Shown here piece by piece: positions 17,348-27,353 of a stretch of DNA of 64,000 nucleotides. The notes beneath the pieces are model-generated. The model saw only the letters and a list, made by a program, of their open reading frames with translations. It made no database searches and was not told where the DNA came from. Source of the stretch: Ureibacillus galli (GTDB taxonomy: Bacteria; Bacillota; Bacilli; Bacillales_A; Planococcaceae); contig NZ_JACSQA010000017.1 of the NCBI RefSeq assembly GCF_014836845.1, positions 1 through 64,000 of the forward strand, given 5' to 3'. Numbering within the stretch: position 1 is the first letter of the stretch; every line of letters begins with the position of its first letter. The position numbers were made by a program, and so were the translations under genes.

Positions 17348-18376
17348 TTGATTCTTACATATAAGTCGAAAAAGGATTTTCAACCCGTGTTAGCCCATGT
17401 GAAAAATACGTTTGAAAACGTCATTTGCTCAGGAGCGTCTGTTTTTGTCATCCATAATGATTCCATCGTATTAGAGGAGTATATTGGAAAGCAGTCTAAT
17501 CATCCAATGGCGAGAGGGGTACAGAAAGATACACAATTTCATGTAGCATCTGTTAGAAAAAGTTATATTGGTTTTGCAGTAGCATACGCCATATATAATG
17601 GGTACATTCAAAGTGTTGATGATGAAGTATTATCCTATTTACCGGAGCTTGATGAGAGAATTTGGAAGGGGACGACAATTAGACATTTATTAACCCATAC
17701 CCATGGATTAAATCAAAAGGGGAACAGTATATACCGAGAATATCCCGTAGGAGAAAATTGGACGTACAAACAAGTTGGAATCGAAGCGTTAACTAAAATT
17801 GTAAAGCGTACGACTAACAAATCGATATCCCAAATTTTGCATGACCAAGTTTTTACCCCTCTAAGCTTCTCTGAATCCGACTGGTATGCCGAAAAAAACG
17901 AAAAACTTGCAGCTGTTATTCTTCGACAGGAGGACGATGAACAGTGGAGAACGAGTAAGAGTACAGATGGAGATAAAATGAATATGTATGTGTCAGCACG
18001 AGAATTAGCGTATTGGGGTTACTTCCATCTGAAAGAAGGGAAATGGAATGGACAACATATAGTGCCAAAGGAAATCATACAGTTAGCTACTTCATTACAC
18101 AGTCCTAATACGTTAGATAAAGATCTTCCCCAAAATGGTTTTCTATGGTTTGTAAAAGACCTCCCGGCAAAAAAGTCTGAGATTGGCATTACGGTTCCAA
18201 AAGGTTCATACCAAATACTGGGTTATACGGGAGTTACTCTATTAGTCATTCCACAAGAAAATGTTGTGGCGGTCCGTATGTTTAATAGTTTCGGCTCTCC
18301 TGAAGGGTATGATTATTTAGCAGATGTACAATCTTTCGGGGATACAGTAATGGCTTGTTTAGAAAATAGTGAATGA
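17348..18376 (+). CDS. Serine hydrolase of the beta-lactamase/PBP-like family
   Basis: 342 residues, TTG start after TGGAGG. The SxxK nucleophile motif is Ser68-Val-Arg-Lys71, followed by LLTHTHGLNQKG, typical of AmpC/DD-peptidase-like hydrolases, and a TYKQ segment at the usual Tyr motif. A classical KTG box is not evident, as in many esterase-like members. No signal peptide is seen, so it may be cytosolic. Likely an esterase or peptidase rather than a resistance enzyme; this is inference. Monocistronic. Confidence 0.85.
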   Translation: MILTYKSKKDFQPVLAHVKNTFENVICSGASVFVIHNDSIVLEEYIGKQSNHPMARGVQKDTQFHVASVRKSYIGFAVAYAIYNGYIQSVDDEVLSYLPELDERIWKGTTIRHLLTHTHGLNQKGNSIYREYPVGENWTYKQVGIEALTKIVKRTTNKSISQILHDQVFTPLSFSESDWYAEKNEKLAAVILRQEDDEQWRTSKSTDGDKMNMYVSARELAYWGYFHLKEGKWNGQHIVPKEIIQLATSLHSPNTLDKDLPQNGFLWFVKDLPAKKSEIGITVPKGSYQILGYTGVTLLVIPQENVVAVRMFNSFGSPEGYDYLADVQSFGDTVMACLENSE

Positions 18377-18388
18377 ACTTATAAGAAG

Positions 18389-18415
18389 ACGTCAGCCAGG
18401 AAATCTGGCTGACGT
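18389..18415. terminator. Hairpin between convergent genes
   Basis: ACGTCAGCCAG / CTGGCTGACGT forms a perfect 11-bp stem. The T run after it is short, so termination is likely but not certain. Confidence 0.7.
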
Positions 18416-18444
18416 TTAAATTGTAAGGTTAGAGTCGTTAAATC

Positions 18445-19977
18445 CTAATCTTTTAAAGTTTCGATTACTTCCTCTAATTCATTAGTTAGGTCTTTTAAAA
18501 TTTGGGCGATTTGAGCTACTTCATTAATATAAGTGAATTGTTCATTTGAACTTTTCACTACATTAGTAGTATTTCGCGATGCAGATGTGGCAATGTTCAT
18601 ACCCTCTAAAATAGAGTCAGAAATGTCATTCACCCGTTTACTAATATCAGTTATAGCAACGGATACACCCTTAACTTTTTCTTCGACATTAATTGTGGAA
18701 TGAATGATTTCTTTAAAGGATTGATCTGCTTCCTTTAAATATTGAACGCCTACATTAAATCCGTCCTTTACTTCTGCCATTTTTGTCACTGTATGCTCAA
18801 TGCCGGAAGATAAGTTAGAAACAATTTCTTTAATTTTATCAGTTGATTGTTTCGACTGGTCTGCTAACTTACGAACTTCATTGGCCACAACAGCAAACCC
18901 TTTACCGTGTTCTCCAGCTCTAGCCGATTCAATGGATGCGTTTAACGATAATAAATTTGTCTGTTCTGCTATAGCAGAAATCATTGTTAAGATTTGACTA
19001 ATTGTTTTCGAATGAAGATGCAAATCATGAATAATTTGAACGGATTCATCGATTTTTTCGCTCGTTTTGGACATTTGCCTATTTAGATTAAAGATAGAAT
19101 GAGAGCCATCTTTTGCTTGTAGTGAAGAATCTATACTTGCCTTGTCGACTTCTAAAGATAAGTTAGCGATATCTTCGACTAACTTCCTTACCTCTGATAC
19201 TCTAACCACATTCTCTTGATATTTATAAAGTTGCTGTTGTGCACCTTCTGAAACTTCTTGAACATAGTTCGAAACATTGCGACTAATTCCTAATGTTTGT
19301 TCATTTTCCGCCACGAGTTGCTTGGATGTTTCTGCTAGACTGGACATCGTTGATGAAATACGTTGAATAATCCCTTGTGTCACCTGTTGTTTTTGACGTT
19401 CTTTTTCTATTTCTATTTCTTTTTCATACTTCTGAGAATTATAGATTTGCCATATGACTACACCTGAAGTTAAAACTAAAAATACGGCATGAACGATTAC
19501 CATCGTTAGTGGATATTCCATTACGCCAAAGACAAAGAGGGGCGCAAATAGTAAACCAATTATATGCTGTAGCGTAAAAATAACCGTCATTATGATTACA
19601 AGGTGAATTTTTTGATAGTAAGCTAATATTGCTACTACCATAAAGATAGAAAAATGGAATTCTGACATACCACCAGAACCAGAAATTAAGGCAATGCTCC
19701 CAAAAGTTAATGTTAATGTGTTTAATAATGGTATCGCTTTGTGAATTCCTCCACTCAATTTGTATAAAATAAGAGATGTTATACATAGGAGTGTAGGTAT
19801 AGCAACTAAAGTAATGATTCCAACATTGTAAATAGTGCTATTTGTCAATAACCCCAGACCGCATACTGAATTTCCAGACATTTTAAATGCATTCGTATAC
19901 TTTCCTAACAATGTCACAGCAATAGACATGAACACTATTCCTAAAGCGATCTGGGTCATAGTTTGGTTCTTTTTCAT
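18445..19977 (-). CDS. Methyl-accepting chemotaxis protein with six-helix membrane sensor
   Basis: 510 residues. Residues ~8-178 contain about six transmembrane helices and no extracellular loop large enough for a Cache domain. Histidines appear in or near helices (EFHFSIF, KIHLVII, TLQHIIG, IVHAVF). There is no HAMP domain; a coiled coil leads to the cytoplasmic signalling tip at ~336-375 ([20 protein letters not shown], then [16 protein letters not shown]). It signals to CheA/CheW. The ATG follows AAGAAGGGA. A TTGACA/TATAGG promoter lies upstream. The membrane domain implies sensing of a lipid-phase, redox or energy cue; the stimulus is unknown. Confidence 0.88.
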   Translation of the reverse strand: MKKNQTMTQIALGIVFMSIAVTLLGKYTNAFKMSGNSVCGLGLLTNSTIYNVGIITLVAIPTLLCITSLILYKLSGGIHKAIPLLNTLTLTFGSIALISGSGGMSEFHFSIFMVVAILAYYQKIHLVIIMTVIFTLQHIIGLLFAPLFVFGVMEYPLTMVIVHAVFLVLTSGVVIWQIYNSQKYEKEIEIEKERQKQQVTQGIIQRISSTMSSLAETSKQLVAENEQTLGISRNVSNYVQEVSEGAQQQLYKYQENVVRVSEVRKLVEDIANLSLEVDKASIDSSLQAKDGSHSIFNLNRQMSKTSEKIDESVQIIHDLHLHSKTISQILTMISAIAEQTNLLSLNASIESARAGEHGKGFAVVANEVRKLADQSKQSTDKIKEIVSNLSSGIEHTVTKMAEVKDGFNVGVQYLKEADQSFKEIIHSTINVEEKVKGVSVAITDISKRVNDISDSILEGMNIATSASRNTTNVVKSSNEQFTYINEVAQIAQILKDLTNELEEVIETLKD

Positions 19978-20008
19978 AAGTCCCTTCTTTCCTAAAATGA
20001 AAACAAAT

Positions 20009-20087
20009 TACTCCTTAAAAAGGAGTATCTGATTTACACATTTAATTGTATATTATTACCTATACATTAAGTGTTAATTTATGTCAA
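20009..20087 (-). promoter_or_regulatory. Promoter and leader hairpin of the six-helix chemoreceptor gene
   Basis: On the minus strand, TTGACA (20082-20087) and TATAGG (20059-20064) are separated by 17 bases, a good sigma-A promoter. The leader then forms a perfect 8-bp hairpin TACTCCTT / AAGGAGTA (20009-20027), about 20 bases before the ribosome-binding site. Confidence 0.6.
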
Positions 20088-20233
20088 TAAATAGTTTGTT
20101 TTGCCCTGCAATAAATGTTTCTTTCGACCTATAAAGGGGGTGTGTAATCACGAAATGAGAAAACAAAGAATAGTGTAACATTCTTGGTTTCCAATTATTA
20201 AACCGCATTTTTCTTCGTAAACAGAAAGGAAGT

Positions 20234-22228
20234 TTAGTTTATTTTAAATTTACTAATTGTAGTCGCTAGTTCGGTGCTTAAATGATTTAATTGCTCTGAT
20301 GCTTCTGCAACAGATTGAATGGCAGTAAGTTGTTCATCACTAGAGGCACTTACTTCTTCGCATGCGGCTGCTGTTGATTGGGCTGTAAGGGACATTTCCT
20401 CAATCGTTTGAACTACCCGATCTTTAAAGGAGATAATTCCTTCCATTTCAGAGATAACATTTTTAAAGGTACCTTCCATATTTTCAATGAGAGAAGATAG
20501 ATTTTTAAATAGGGAACCTGTATCTTCTACAACTGCTCCTTGATTATCAAAAGTGTTTTGTATTTCTTTCATTTGATTGGTCACTTGTAGTGATTCCGAT
20601 TGTAATTCTTGAATCGTCGACTTTACTTGTTCTGTTGCAGATGCAGATTGTTCTGCTAATTTCCTTACTTCCTCTGCTACAACCGCAAAGCCTTTACCAT
20701 GTTCACCTGCTCGGGCAGCTTCAATACTTGCATTTAAGGCAAGTAAATTTGTTTGAGCTGAAATCTCAGAAATCGTGTTCATAACTGTGCCAATTGCACC
20801 AACTTTATTTTCTAAATTGTTAATTGCATGGACCATATTTGTTAATTCAGATTTAGAATGATCAAAGGAGCCAAGTAAGTTTTCCATTTTTTCATGGCCG
20901 ATAATATTTAATTGATCTGCTTCAGTTGCAATATCATGAAGAGAGTTTGTCTGGACCTTCATGCTATTTATTTTTTCGCCTAATTGGCCAGTTGTTTCGG
21001 TTACTAAATCGGCATTCTCAGAAGAAGTCGTTGCACCGATTGCAATGTCATTAACAGCTTTTGATACTTCCATACTAGAAGCACTTGTTTCTTCAGCTAA
21101 GGCACTTAAATGTTGAGATTGCTCTTCAACATGGCTTGATGATTCTTGAATCACCATAATAATTTTTTTCATATTTTTAATCATTGAATTAAAGTGTTGG
21201 GATAAGATACCAATTTCATCTTTCGATTTTATATCGATATTAACTGATAAATCTCCTTTTGATACTTCTTCCATAAGGTTACCTAATTGGTGAATAGGTT
21301 TTAAAGTGCGAGTAATGAAGAAGTATAAGACAACTAAAGTGATAATTACGATGCCAATAGCCACAACGATAATTACTTTTTGAAGACTATTTGATAATGC
21401 GTGAATATTATCCTTTTCATAAACTGCTGCAACTGTCCACCCAACCTCAGGTATTTTACTGTAAACGGTGATAGATTCTTCTCCATCAATTAAACTATGT
21501 AAATTGTTTAGTTCTTTCTTATCAGATTGAATTGTTTGAACAAATTTTTCTTCACTTAAATCTTCTCCCATTTTTGTAGGGTGAACGATAGCTACCCCTG
21601 TATTATCTAAAATGAATGGATAACCCTCATACCCTAATTCGATAGAAGATAGCATATCTGTTAATTGGGATAATAAAATGTCTACACCTAAAACCCCAAT
21701 GACATCATCTCCATTTTTAACAGCAACTGAACCCGTAATCGCATACTCACCAGACACGCTATCTAGGTAAGGGGATGACCATACAAATTGATCCGGATGT
21801 TCAATGGCATTTGTATACCAAGGACGGGATTTAATATCTAAATCTGCTATACCTTCAAAATGCGGTTCAATAATCGTGTAATCTCCATCTGAAAAGTAGA
21901 TACCTGATGCTGCATCATAGATAGATAAATAGTCAGCTAAATCTGTACGATAAAGGCGGTCAGCATGATCGTTATATACTTTAGAATTAGAGTGGAAGTT
22001 TTGCACGTCTGGAGAAGAGGCTAGTTTCAATATACTCTTCTCATAAGTAGATAAAAACGTCGTAATAGTTGAAGATAGTCCTTTAACAACAACTTCACTT
22101 TGTTGTACCGTGCTATCTTCGGTTTTGGAAGTAATTAATATAGAACTTATGGTAGATAATGTTCCTAAACCTAAAATAATGATAACTAGGACTATAGAAA
22201 TAATCCGCCATCTAATTGAGTTCTTCAC
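20234..22228 (-). CDS. Methyl-accepting chemotaxis protein with dCache sensor, amino-acid type
   Basis: 664 residues: TM1 ~9-31, extracellular double-Cache domain ~35-275, TM2 ~284-305, HAMP ~306-358, then a methylation/signalling coiled coil with tip [20 protein letters not shown]. In the membrane-distal Cache module, Arg135, Trp137, Tyr138, Tyr154 and Asp183 sit at the spacing of the published dCache amino-acid-binding motif; the motif's first Tyr is replaced. An amino acid ligand is therefore likely. The GTG start follows AGGAGGATTTTACT. The protein resembles Bacillus McpA/McpB/TlpA receptors. Confidence 0.93.
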   Translation of the reverse strand: MKNSIRWRIISIVLVIIILGLGTLSTISSILITSKTEDSTVQQSEVVVKGLSSTITTFLSTYEKSILKLASSPDVQNFHSNSKVYNDHADRLYRTDLADYLSIYDAASGIYFSDGDYTIIEPHFEGIADLDIKSRPWYTNAIEHPDQFVWSSPYLDSVSGEYAITGSVAVKNGDDVIGVLGVDILLSQLTDMLSSIELGYEGYPFILDNTGVAIVHPTKMGEDLSEEKFVQTIQSDKKELNNLHSLIDGEESITVYSKIPEVGWTVAAVYEKDNIHALSNSLQKVIIVVAIGIVIITLVVLYFFITRTLKPIHQLGNLMEEVSKGDLSVNIDIKSKDEIGILSQHFNSMIKNMKKIIMVIQESSSHVEEQSQHLSALAEETSASSMEVSKAVNDIAIGATTSSENADLVTETTGQLGEKINSMKVQTNSLHDIATEADQLNIIGHEKMENLLGSFDHSKSELTNMVHAINNLENKVGAIGTVMNTISEISAQTNLLALNASIEAARAGEHGKGFAVVAEEVRKLAEQSASATEQVKSTIQELQSESLQVTNQMKEIQNTFDNQGAVVEDTGSLFKNLSSLIENMEGTFKNVISEMEGIISFKDRVVQTIEEMSLTAQSTAAACEEVSASSDEQLTAIQSVAEASEQLNHLSTELATTISKFKIN

Positions 22229-22489
22229 AGTAAAATCCTCCTAATATAAATTAATATAAAATTATTACTATAATACAAATAAATTTTCCGAATTGCACTA
22301 AAAATTTGTCTATTTTAGTAAGAAAAAACTTTTAAAAGAACTAATCGTAATAGATAAAGATTGATATGCTATTAGTTTCAAGCTGTTCAATGGGATGAAA
22401 AGATGGGAGTACAGGAAGGAGAAATCATTTCATCAATCGAATCATCCATATGTGAGACTATTTTCACTGTGAAGGAGATACATACAAAA

Positions 22490-23083
22490 ATGAAAATAAA
22501 GAGTGAAATATTTTTAGAAGGAAATTCAATTGTTCTTATTCCCTTTGAAATGAAATATAAAGAACAATTGTTTGAGGCACTAAAAAGTCCGAAAGTATGG
22601 GAATATACTTGGCGAGAGGTTAAAACATTCGATGATTTTGAGCAAATTTTTATGGCTGCTATTCAAAATAAGCTGGATGGTGAACAAATTCCTTTTGTCA
22701 TTCAAGATAAAGCTACTGCAGACGTAATCGGAACCACTCGAATTGGAGACATAGACCGTATTAATCGGAATGTAGAAATCGGTTGGACATGGCTTTCCCC
22801 TTCGTATTGGAGGACAGGGGTGAATACTGAATGTAAGCTTTTATTACTGCAATATTGTTTCGAAGAGTTACAAGTTATGCGAGTTCAATTTTCGGTTAGT
22901 GGACAAAATGTGCGTTCACAACAAGCGATTGAACGAATAGGGGCTACAAAAGAAGGAATCTTTCGTAAACATCGTATAAAGGCTGATGGGACAGTTCATG
23001 ATAATGTATTTTACAGCATTCTTGACGATGAATGGAAAAGGGTAAAAGGTAATTTAATGGAATTAGTAAAAAGGAAATACTAA
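22490..23083 (+). CDS. GNAT family N-acetyltransferase, RimJ/RimL type
   Basis: A 197-residue COG1670 acetyltransferase. It shows the ATADVIGTTRIGDID strand pair, EIGWTWLSPSYWRTGVNTECK as the acetyl-CoA-binding region and a C-terminal NVRSQQAIERIGATKEGIFRKH motif typical of the subfamily that includes YdaF-like proteins. I place the start at the ATG at 22490, which follows GAAGGAG; an upstream in-frame ATG at 22403 would add 29 residues with no homology-like features. Substrate unknown. It may be co-transcribed with the small gene that follows 54 bases later. Confidence 0.83.
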   Translation: MKIKSEIFLEGNSIVLIPFEMKYKEQLFEALKSPKVWEYTWREVKTFDDFEQIFMAAIQNKLDGEQIPFVIQDKATADVIGTTRIGDIDRINRNVEIGWTWLSPSYWRTGVNTECKLLLLQYCFEELQVMRVQFSVSGQNVRSQQAIERIGATKEGIFRKHRIKADGTVHDNVFYSILDDEWKRVKGNLMELVKRKY

Positions 23084-23137
23084 TTTGAGTAGAAAAAATA
23101 GTTAAATTTTTTCTGAAACGTTTGAAAGGATGATTAT

Positions 23138-23446
23138 GTGAAGAAAGTATTTGGACTTTGTTTTATATTAGCAGCGATACTCGTAATGTTTATTCAATCT
23201 GAAATGAAATGGAATGTAAAAGAAAAGGGGATAGAAGAGGTTCTAAGTGATTCTCTATTTGAAGACGCGGCAACGAAGTTTGGTTTACATGCTATGGGAG
23301 TATCCATGGAAGAACAAATTTTAACTGTGAGAATAGATAATGTCCAACATAAAGAGGACACATACGATTACTTTAAAGAACAACTAGATTCTAACGGTAT
23401 AGCAGATTATAGAGTTGAAGTATTTGTTGATCAAATCGATTTATAG
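23138..23446 (+). CDS. Small exported or membrane-anchored protein of unknown function
   Basis: 102 residues, GTG start after GAAAGGATG. The first ~20 residues (KKVFGLCFILAAILVMFI) form a signal or anchor helix. The rest is acidic and predicted alpha/beta (VSMEEQILTVRIDNV; ADYRVEVFVDQID). I do not recognise the family. Codon use and the ribosome-binding site support a real gene. It ends before a bidirectional terminator and may form a two-gene unit with the preceding acetyltransferase gene. Confidence 0.65.
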   Translation: MKKVFGLCFILAAILVMFIQSEMKWNVKEKGIEEVLSDSLFEDAATKFGLHAMGVSMEEQILTVRIDNVQHKEDTYDYFKEQLDSNGIADYRVEVFVDQIDL

Positions 23447-23487
23447 TTTGAATCGATTTAATAAATGATAATAGCAAATTTTGCAAC

Positions 23488-23524
23488 AAAAAACCTGATT
23501 AGTATACTACTAATCAGGTTTTTA
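23488..23524. terminator. Bidirectional terminator
   Basis: AAAAACCTGATTAGTA / TACTAATCAGGTTTTT, perfect stem with a three-base loop, between convergent genes. Confidence 0.93.
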
Positions 23525-23533
23525 CAAGTCGTT

Positions 23534-24484
23534 TTAAATTCCATTATCCATTAGACAATGGGTGGCTCTTTTTACAATATATTCAATCGGTTCTTCGTTA
23601 CATAGTTCAATCGAAACAAAAGGAAAGGATTGGAGAATCGATTGCTTGAACAGGTTTAAAATCTTTGGATGATGTTTTAAAACGCCGCCATTTACATATA
23701 ATGGCATTATTTCGTTTTGATAATGAATTTTATGCAAAATTGCGCTTACTAATAAAAAAAGCTCATAGGCGGCATTTTGTGCAATCATTATGGCGTGCTC
23801 ATCACCGATGGATACAGCTTTTGGTAATATTGAGCTAATGCTAGCTAATTGAGCGTTTGTATAACTAGGGTGGTAGAGCCATGACATAAGCTCCCCCATC
23901 GATTTAATTTGTAGTTTCTCGAAGACAAGCTCTTTCAAAATCGTTGGTCCGTCAAGTAGACCATCTTCTATACGAAAAAGGGTGTTGACTATTTTTTGAC
24001 CAATCCAGTAACCGCTACCCTCATCGCTTGCCCGGTGTCCCCAACCGCCTGTACGAACAACCTTCCCATTCCCATTAGTAGCAAAGGCAACAGAGCCGGT
24101 TCCCGAGATAACCAATGCTCCAGGATGATTTCCCACTAAACCAAGTAATGTGGCGTGGACATCATTTTCTACAATGATGTTTTCCGCACGAAATGGGGTT
24201 TTTTTCAAGCTTCGTTTTATAATGTCTCTTATAATCGCCAAATCTATTTCTGTATCCAATCCAGCAATAGCAAAGGCCGCAACATCTATTTGTTTTAAAT
24301 TTATAGAACGATAGGCCTCAGAAAGTAATTTACTCAATACTTGTATGGCGACATCTTCTCCTACCGTTTGATAGTTAGAGCCCTTTGCTGTTTGTTCAAA
24401 TAACTTTTTCCCTTTTGAGGATCGTACCGTTAAAGTCGTTTTCGTTGCACCGCCGTCGACAGCTAAAATGATTGATTCTTTCAT
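23534..24484 (-). CDS. BadF/BcrA-type ATPase, N-acetylglucosamine/N-acetylmuramate kinase-like
   Basis: A 316-residue ASKHA-fold kinase. It has the phosphate-1 motif AVDGGATKTTL, central GALVISGTGSVAF and the family block GGWGHRASDEGSGYWIG found in NagK/MurK-like amino-sugar kinases. The start ATG overlaps the stop of the upstream ArgH-like gene by four bases (ATGA), so translation is coupled. Likely an amino-sugar kinase used in cell-wall recycling, but pairing with an ArgH-like lyase is unusual, and the true substrate may be a related metabolite. Confidence 0.8.
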   Translation of the reverse strand: MKESIILAVDGGATKTTLTVRSSKGKKLFEQTAKGSNYQTVGEDVAIQVLSKLLSEAYRSINLKQIDVAAFAIAGLDTEIDLAIIRDIIKRSLKKTPFRAENIIVENDVHATLLGLVGNHPGALVISGTGSVAFATNGNGKVVRTGGWGHRASDEGSGYWIGQKIVNTLFRIEDGLLDGPTILKELVFEKLQIKSMGELMSWLYHPSYTNAQLASISSILPKAVSIGDEHAIMIAQNAAYELFLLVSAILHKIHYQNEIMPLYVNGGVLKHHPKILNLFKQSILQSFPFVSIELCNEEPIEYIVKRATHCLMDNGI

Positions 24485-26001
24485 TCTTTATTCCAACCTT
24501 CTAAAAACTGGCGCAGTTGCTCTTCACATCGTAAAATTTGTTCTTCCTTTTCCTTTACCCAATTTTCTAATAGTGGTGAAATCGCTTGTGCTTGGAGAAG
24601 GGAATTACGCATCGTTTCCGGTGCTGGACCGCCTTTAAGTGTACGAACTTTAACGAAGAAATCTGGTTTTAATGCATTATAAAATTGATCTTTTGAAATC
24701 TTTAAAGGTCTGCCTACTACTTCAAGGGATTTTTCATTAGCTAACTCCCAAGTTAAACTTTGAAGGGAATCCTTCTTCGCCTCTAATAAAGTTTTCACGC
24801 AACTACTAACAATACGATGGGATTGTCTAAACGAAATCTTCTCTGAACGAACGAGGGAGTCAGCCAACTCGGTAACGTTGGCAAAGCTATTTTCTGCCCG
24901 TTTTAATAGTTTCTCTTTATTAACATCCATGGTGACAACTAAACTACCAAAAAGTTTATAGATTCCACATAATTTTTCCACAGCGCGCCACAAGTAAGGT
25001 TGCATATCATCCTCGGTATCCACAATATCTCCAAAAGGTGTATTATGAATCATTTGTAAAACCGTTGAAGCATCACCTACAACTGAAGATAGTAGAGAAC
25101 GTGTATGTTCAATAGATACTGGATTTCGTTTTTGAGGCATAATGGAACTTACTTGGACATAAGGGCTTGCAAGGCTAAAAGCGTTAAACTCTTGGGTTGC
25201 CCATTGTAAGAAATCTTGTGAAGTACGCCCAAGGTTCAAAGCAGCAAGTTGCACGACACTGGCAGCTTCAGCAATATAATCTGCACCTGCAACAGCATCC
25301 CACGCATTTTCGATTAATCCATCAAACCCAAGTAACACTTTCATCCGTTCCCGATTAATTTTAAATCCTGTTGTTGTAAGAGCTGCTGCTCCCATACTGC
25401 TTTGGTTAATCGTTTGAAAGGCTGCTTGCATCCGTTTGAAATCCCGTGTTAGTTGATCAATCACTGCTTTTAAATAATGGGCAAACGTTGTCGGCTGTGC
25501 TTGTTGTGTATGTGTGTAGCCTAACATAATGGTATCGATATGCTCCTCTGCAAAGACAATTAAAGAAGAGCGGAGAGCAAGCAATTCATTCATCAGTGAA
25601 AGTAATTTTTTTCGTAATGTCATGCGATAAATGGCTATTCCCATGTCATTACGACTTCTACCTATATGCAAATTACCAGCTACATCACCGGCAAGTTCAA
25701 TTAATTTATTTTCTATGCGGAAAAACAAATCTTCAAATTGTGGATTGTAATCTCGATGTTCAAAGTAATTCAAATCAAGCTTCGCGATAGCCTGCCCGAT
25801 TTGTTTTGCCTCATTTTTTGTAATCAGTTGCTGTTCTTCAAGCATTTTTAAATGAGCAATATGTATGTGGACCATCGCTCTTAAAAAGTGCTTTTTCGCT
25901 TCATCGTATGCAGGTTGAAGTACCATTTGACGATAACTATTAGAAGGAAAATGACTGCCCTCAATTTCTTTAATTCGGCTTTTATAATCTTGAAACATCA
26001 T
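24481..26001 (-). CDS. ArgH-like lyase of the fumarase/aspartase superfamily
   Basis: 506 residues. The superfamily signature is SSIMPQKRNP, and ArgH-like segments NLHIGRSRND and GYTHTQQAQPT are present. In the first, the Gln of the usual RNDQ is Met. No argG or other arginine gene is near, so true argininosuccinate cleavage is doubtful; I infer a fumarate-releasing (or related) elimination on a different substrate. The ATG at 26001 follows GCGGAGG; a TTG at 26031 has no site. It is coupled to the kinase gene and 118 bases after the DMT transporter gene. Confidence 0.75.
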   Translation of the reverse strand: MMFQDYKSRIKEIEGSHFPSNSYRQMVLQPAYDEAKKHFLRAMVHIHIAHLKMLEEQQLITKNEAKQIGQAIAKLDLNYFEHRDYNPQFEDLFFRIENKLIELAGDVAGNLHIGRSRNDMGIAIYRMTLRKKLLSLMNELLALRSSLIVFAEEHIDTIMLGYTHTQQAQPTTFAHYLKAVIDQLTRDFKRMQAAFQTINQSSMGAAALTTTGFKINRERMKVLLGFDGLIENAWDAVAGADYIAEAASVVQLAALNLGRTSQDFLQWATQEFNAFSLASPYVQVSSIMPQKRNPVSIEHTRSLLSSVVGDASTVLQMIHNTPFGDIVDTEDDMQPYLWRAVEKLCGIYKLFGSLVVTMDVNKEKLLKRAENSFANVTELADSLVRSEKISFRQSHRIVSSCVKTLLEAKKDSLQSLTWELANEKSLEVVGRPLKISKDQFYNALKPDFFVKVRTLKGGPAPETMRNSLLQAQAISPLLENWVKEKEEQILRCEEQLRQFLEGWNKE

Positions 26002-26119
26002 AGAATCGCCTCCGCAAAAATACCTTTCCAATTCTTATTCACATTATTTAAAAGATTACCTTTCAATTGGTACTCTTTTAACAAGAGGTCAAGAAGAAAT
26101 GACTTATACTTATTAAATG

Positions 26120-27013
26120 TTAAGCTGTATTTTTTAATTGGGCTAGGACAGTTGGTAGTATCATTCCAATAAGTACTAATACAATACCGGAAATTTGTAT
26201 GATAGATAATGTTTCATGTAATACAATAACGGACGCAATGACTGCTACAGGTAATTCCATCGCACTTAAAATTGATGAAAGTGCCCCACCTACCTTAGGT
26301 GCTGCAATGGAAAATAGGAAAATTGGTAAAATGATTCCGAAAATACCTAAAACAATCCCGAATATCCATAACTCTGTGCTAAATAATTTTCCGCTCCAAA
26401 TTACCTCAGGTGCTGAAAAGATACAAATCGTAATGAAGGCTACGATGGACATAAAGAGGGTCCGAGTAACTGTTGTAATCCCTTCTACTTTTTTAGAATT
26501 AATTTGAATAAAAATCGCAAAACTAGTAGCTGCTATTAGACCATATGCCCATCCTTGCCAAGGGATTGCAGAAAGATCCGTATCCATCACTCCGGCAGCT
26601 AAAATAGTACCTGAAAATAAAAACAATAACGACATTGTTTCAAACCGATTTGGCCATCTTTTATGCAGTAAACAGTCAATCAATAGACCTATCCAAGTAA
26701 ACTGGAAAAACAATACGACTGCCAGGGATGCCGTAATGTATTCTAAAGCATGTCCATAAACAATCCCTGTCGTCGCTGTGAAAATACCAGCTGAAAGAAT
26801 TGTAATAAACCCTGAGAAGTTTAACTTAGGCATACTTCTTTGTGTCATGATAAATAATAGTAAAGCGATTAAAAACCCCATAAAATACTGGCTTGTTACT
26901 GCTTCGGGAGATGTGAATCCATAACCCATTGCCACTTTAATAATGGTAGATAATATGCCATAACTACTAGATGCGATGACGATAGATAATGGATAATAGA
27001 GTTGTAATTTCAT
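26120..27013 (-). CDS. EamA/DMT family transporter
   Basis: A 297-residue integral membrane protein with ten hydrophobic segments in two EamA repeats (5+5). The second repeat contains GGALSSILSAMELPVAVIASV and the conserved end LGIFGIILPIFLFSIAAPKVG. DMT proteins mostly export small metabolites such as amino acids. It is on the same strand as the ArgH-like lyase and kinase genes and may form an operon with them, suggesting export of a related compound; this is inference. The ribosome-binding site is weak. Confidence 0.87.
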   Translation of the reverse strand: MKLQLYYPLSIVIASSSYGILSTIIKVAMGYGFTSPEAVTSQYFMGFLIALLLFIMTQRSMPKLNFSGFITILSAGIFTATTGIVYGHALEYITASLAVVLFFQFTWIGLLIDCLLHKRWPNRFETMSLLFLFSGTILAAGVMDTDLSAIPWQGWAYGLIAATSFAIFIQINSKKVEGITTVTRTLFMSIVAFITICIFSAPEVIWSGKLFSTELWIFGIVLGIFGIILPIFLFSIAAPKVGGALSSILSAMELPVAVIASVIVLHETLSIIQISGIVLVLIGMILPTVLAQLKNTA

Positions 27014-27353
27014 GTTGTAATAACCTACATTTCTAGTTTCAATTTATTTTTCTTCATCATATGATAGAATGATTTATTTTAATTGTCCAAAGAGCTGATA
27101 AGAAAATTAAAAATATCCCCCTAAAATGATAGTTTTGTATTATATTACCACTAATGACGAGTAGAGGCCTTCTTTATAAGCGGTTTCCAAAAAATCTCTG
27201 TTATTTCCAACTTTAGTCTATACACAGGAAAAATTATAACAAATTATTGAAGGAAGATATGACCTTTTCACTGTCTGAATAGTTTTAAAGTTTCGATGTG
27301 GGTCAATTTTATGATACCCTTATTAAAGCAAATATTCGGAGGTCTAACTACTC
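27014..27353. other. Intergenic region between divergent DMT transporter and PfkB kinase genes
   Basis: 340 bases without a convincing gene. A TATGATA element (27310-27316) may serve as the -10 for the kinase gene. The left part is AT-rich with several possible leftward -10 elements. No hairpin, riboswitch or long repeat was recognised. Confidence 0.4.

Noticed and set aside
17348-18376. Beta-lactamase antibiotic resistance gene
   Set aside because: The SxxK motif is present, but there is no signal peptide and no clear KTG box; the sequence fits esterase/DD-peptidase-like hydrolases better.
24481-26001. Arginine biosynthesis argininosuccinate lyase
   Set aside because: No argG or other arginine gene is adjacent and the RNDQ motif is altered, so I call it only ArgH-like.
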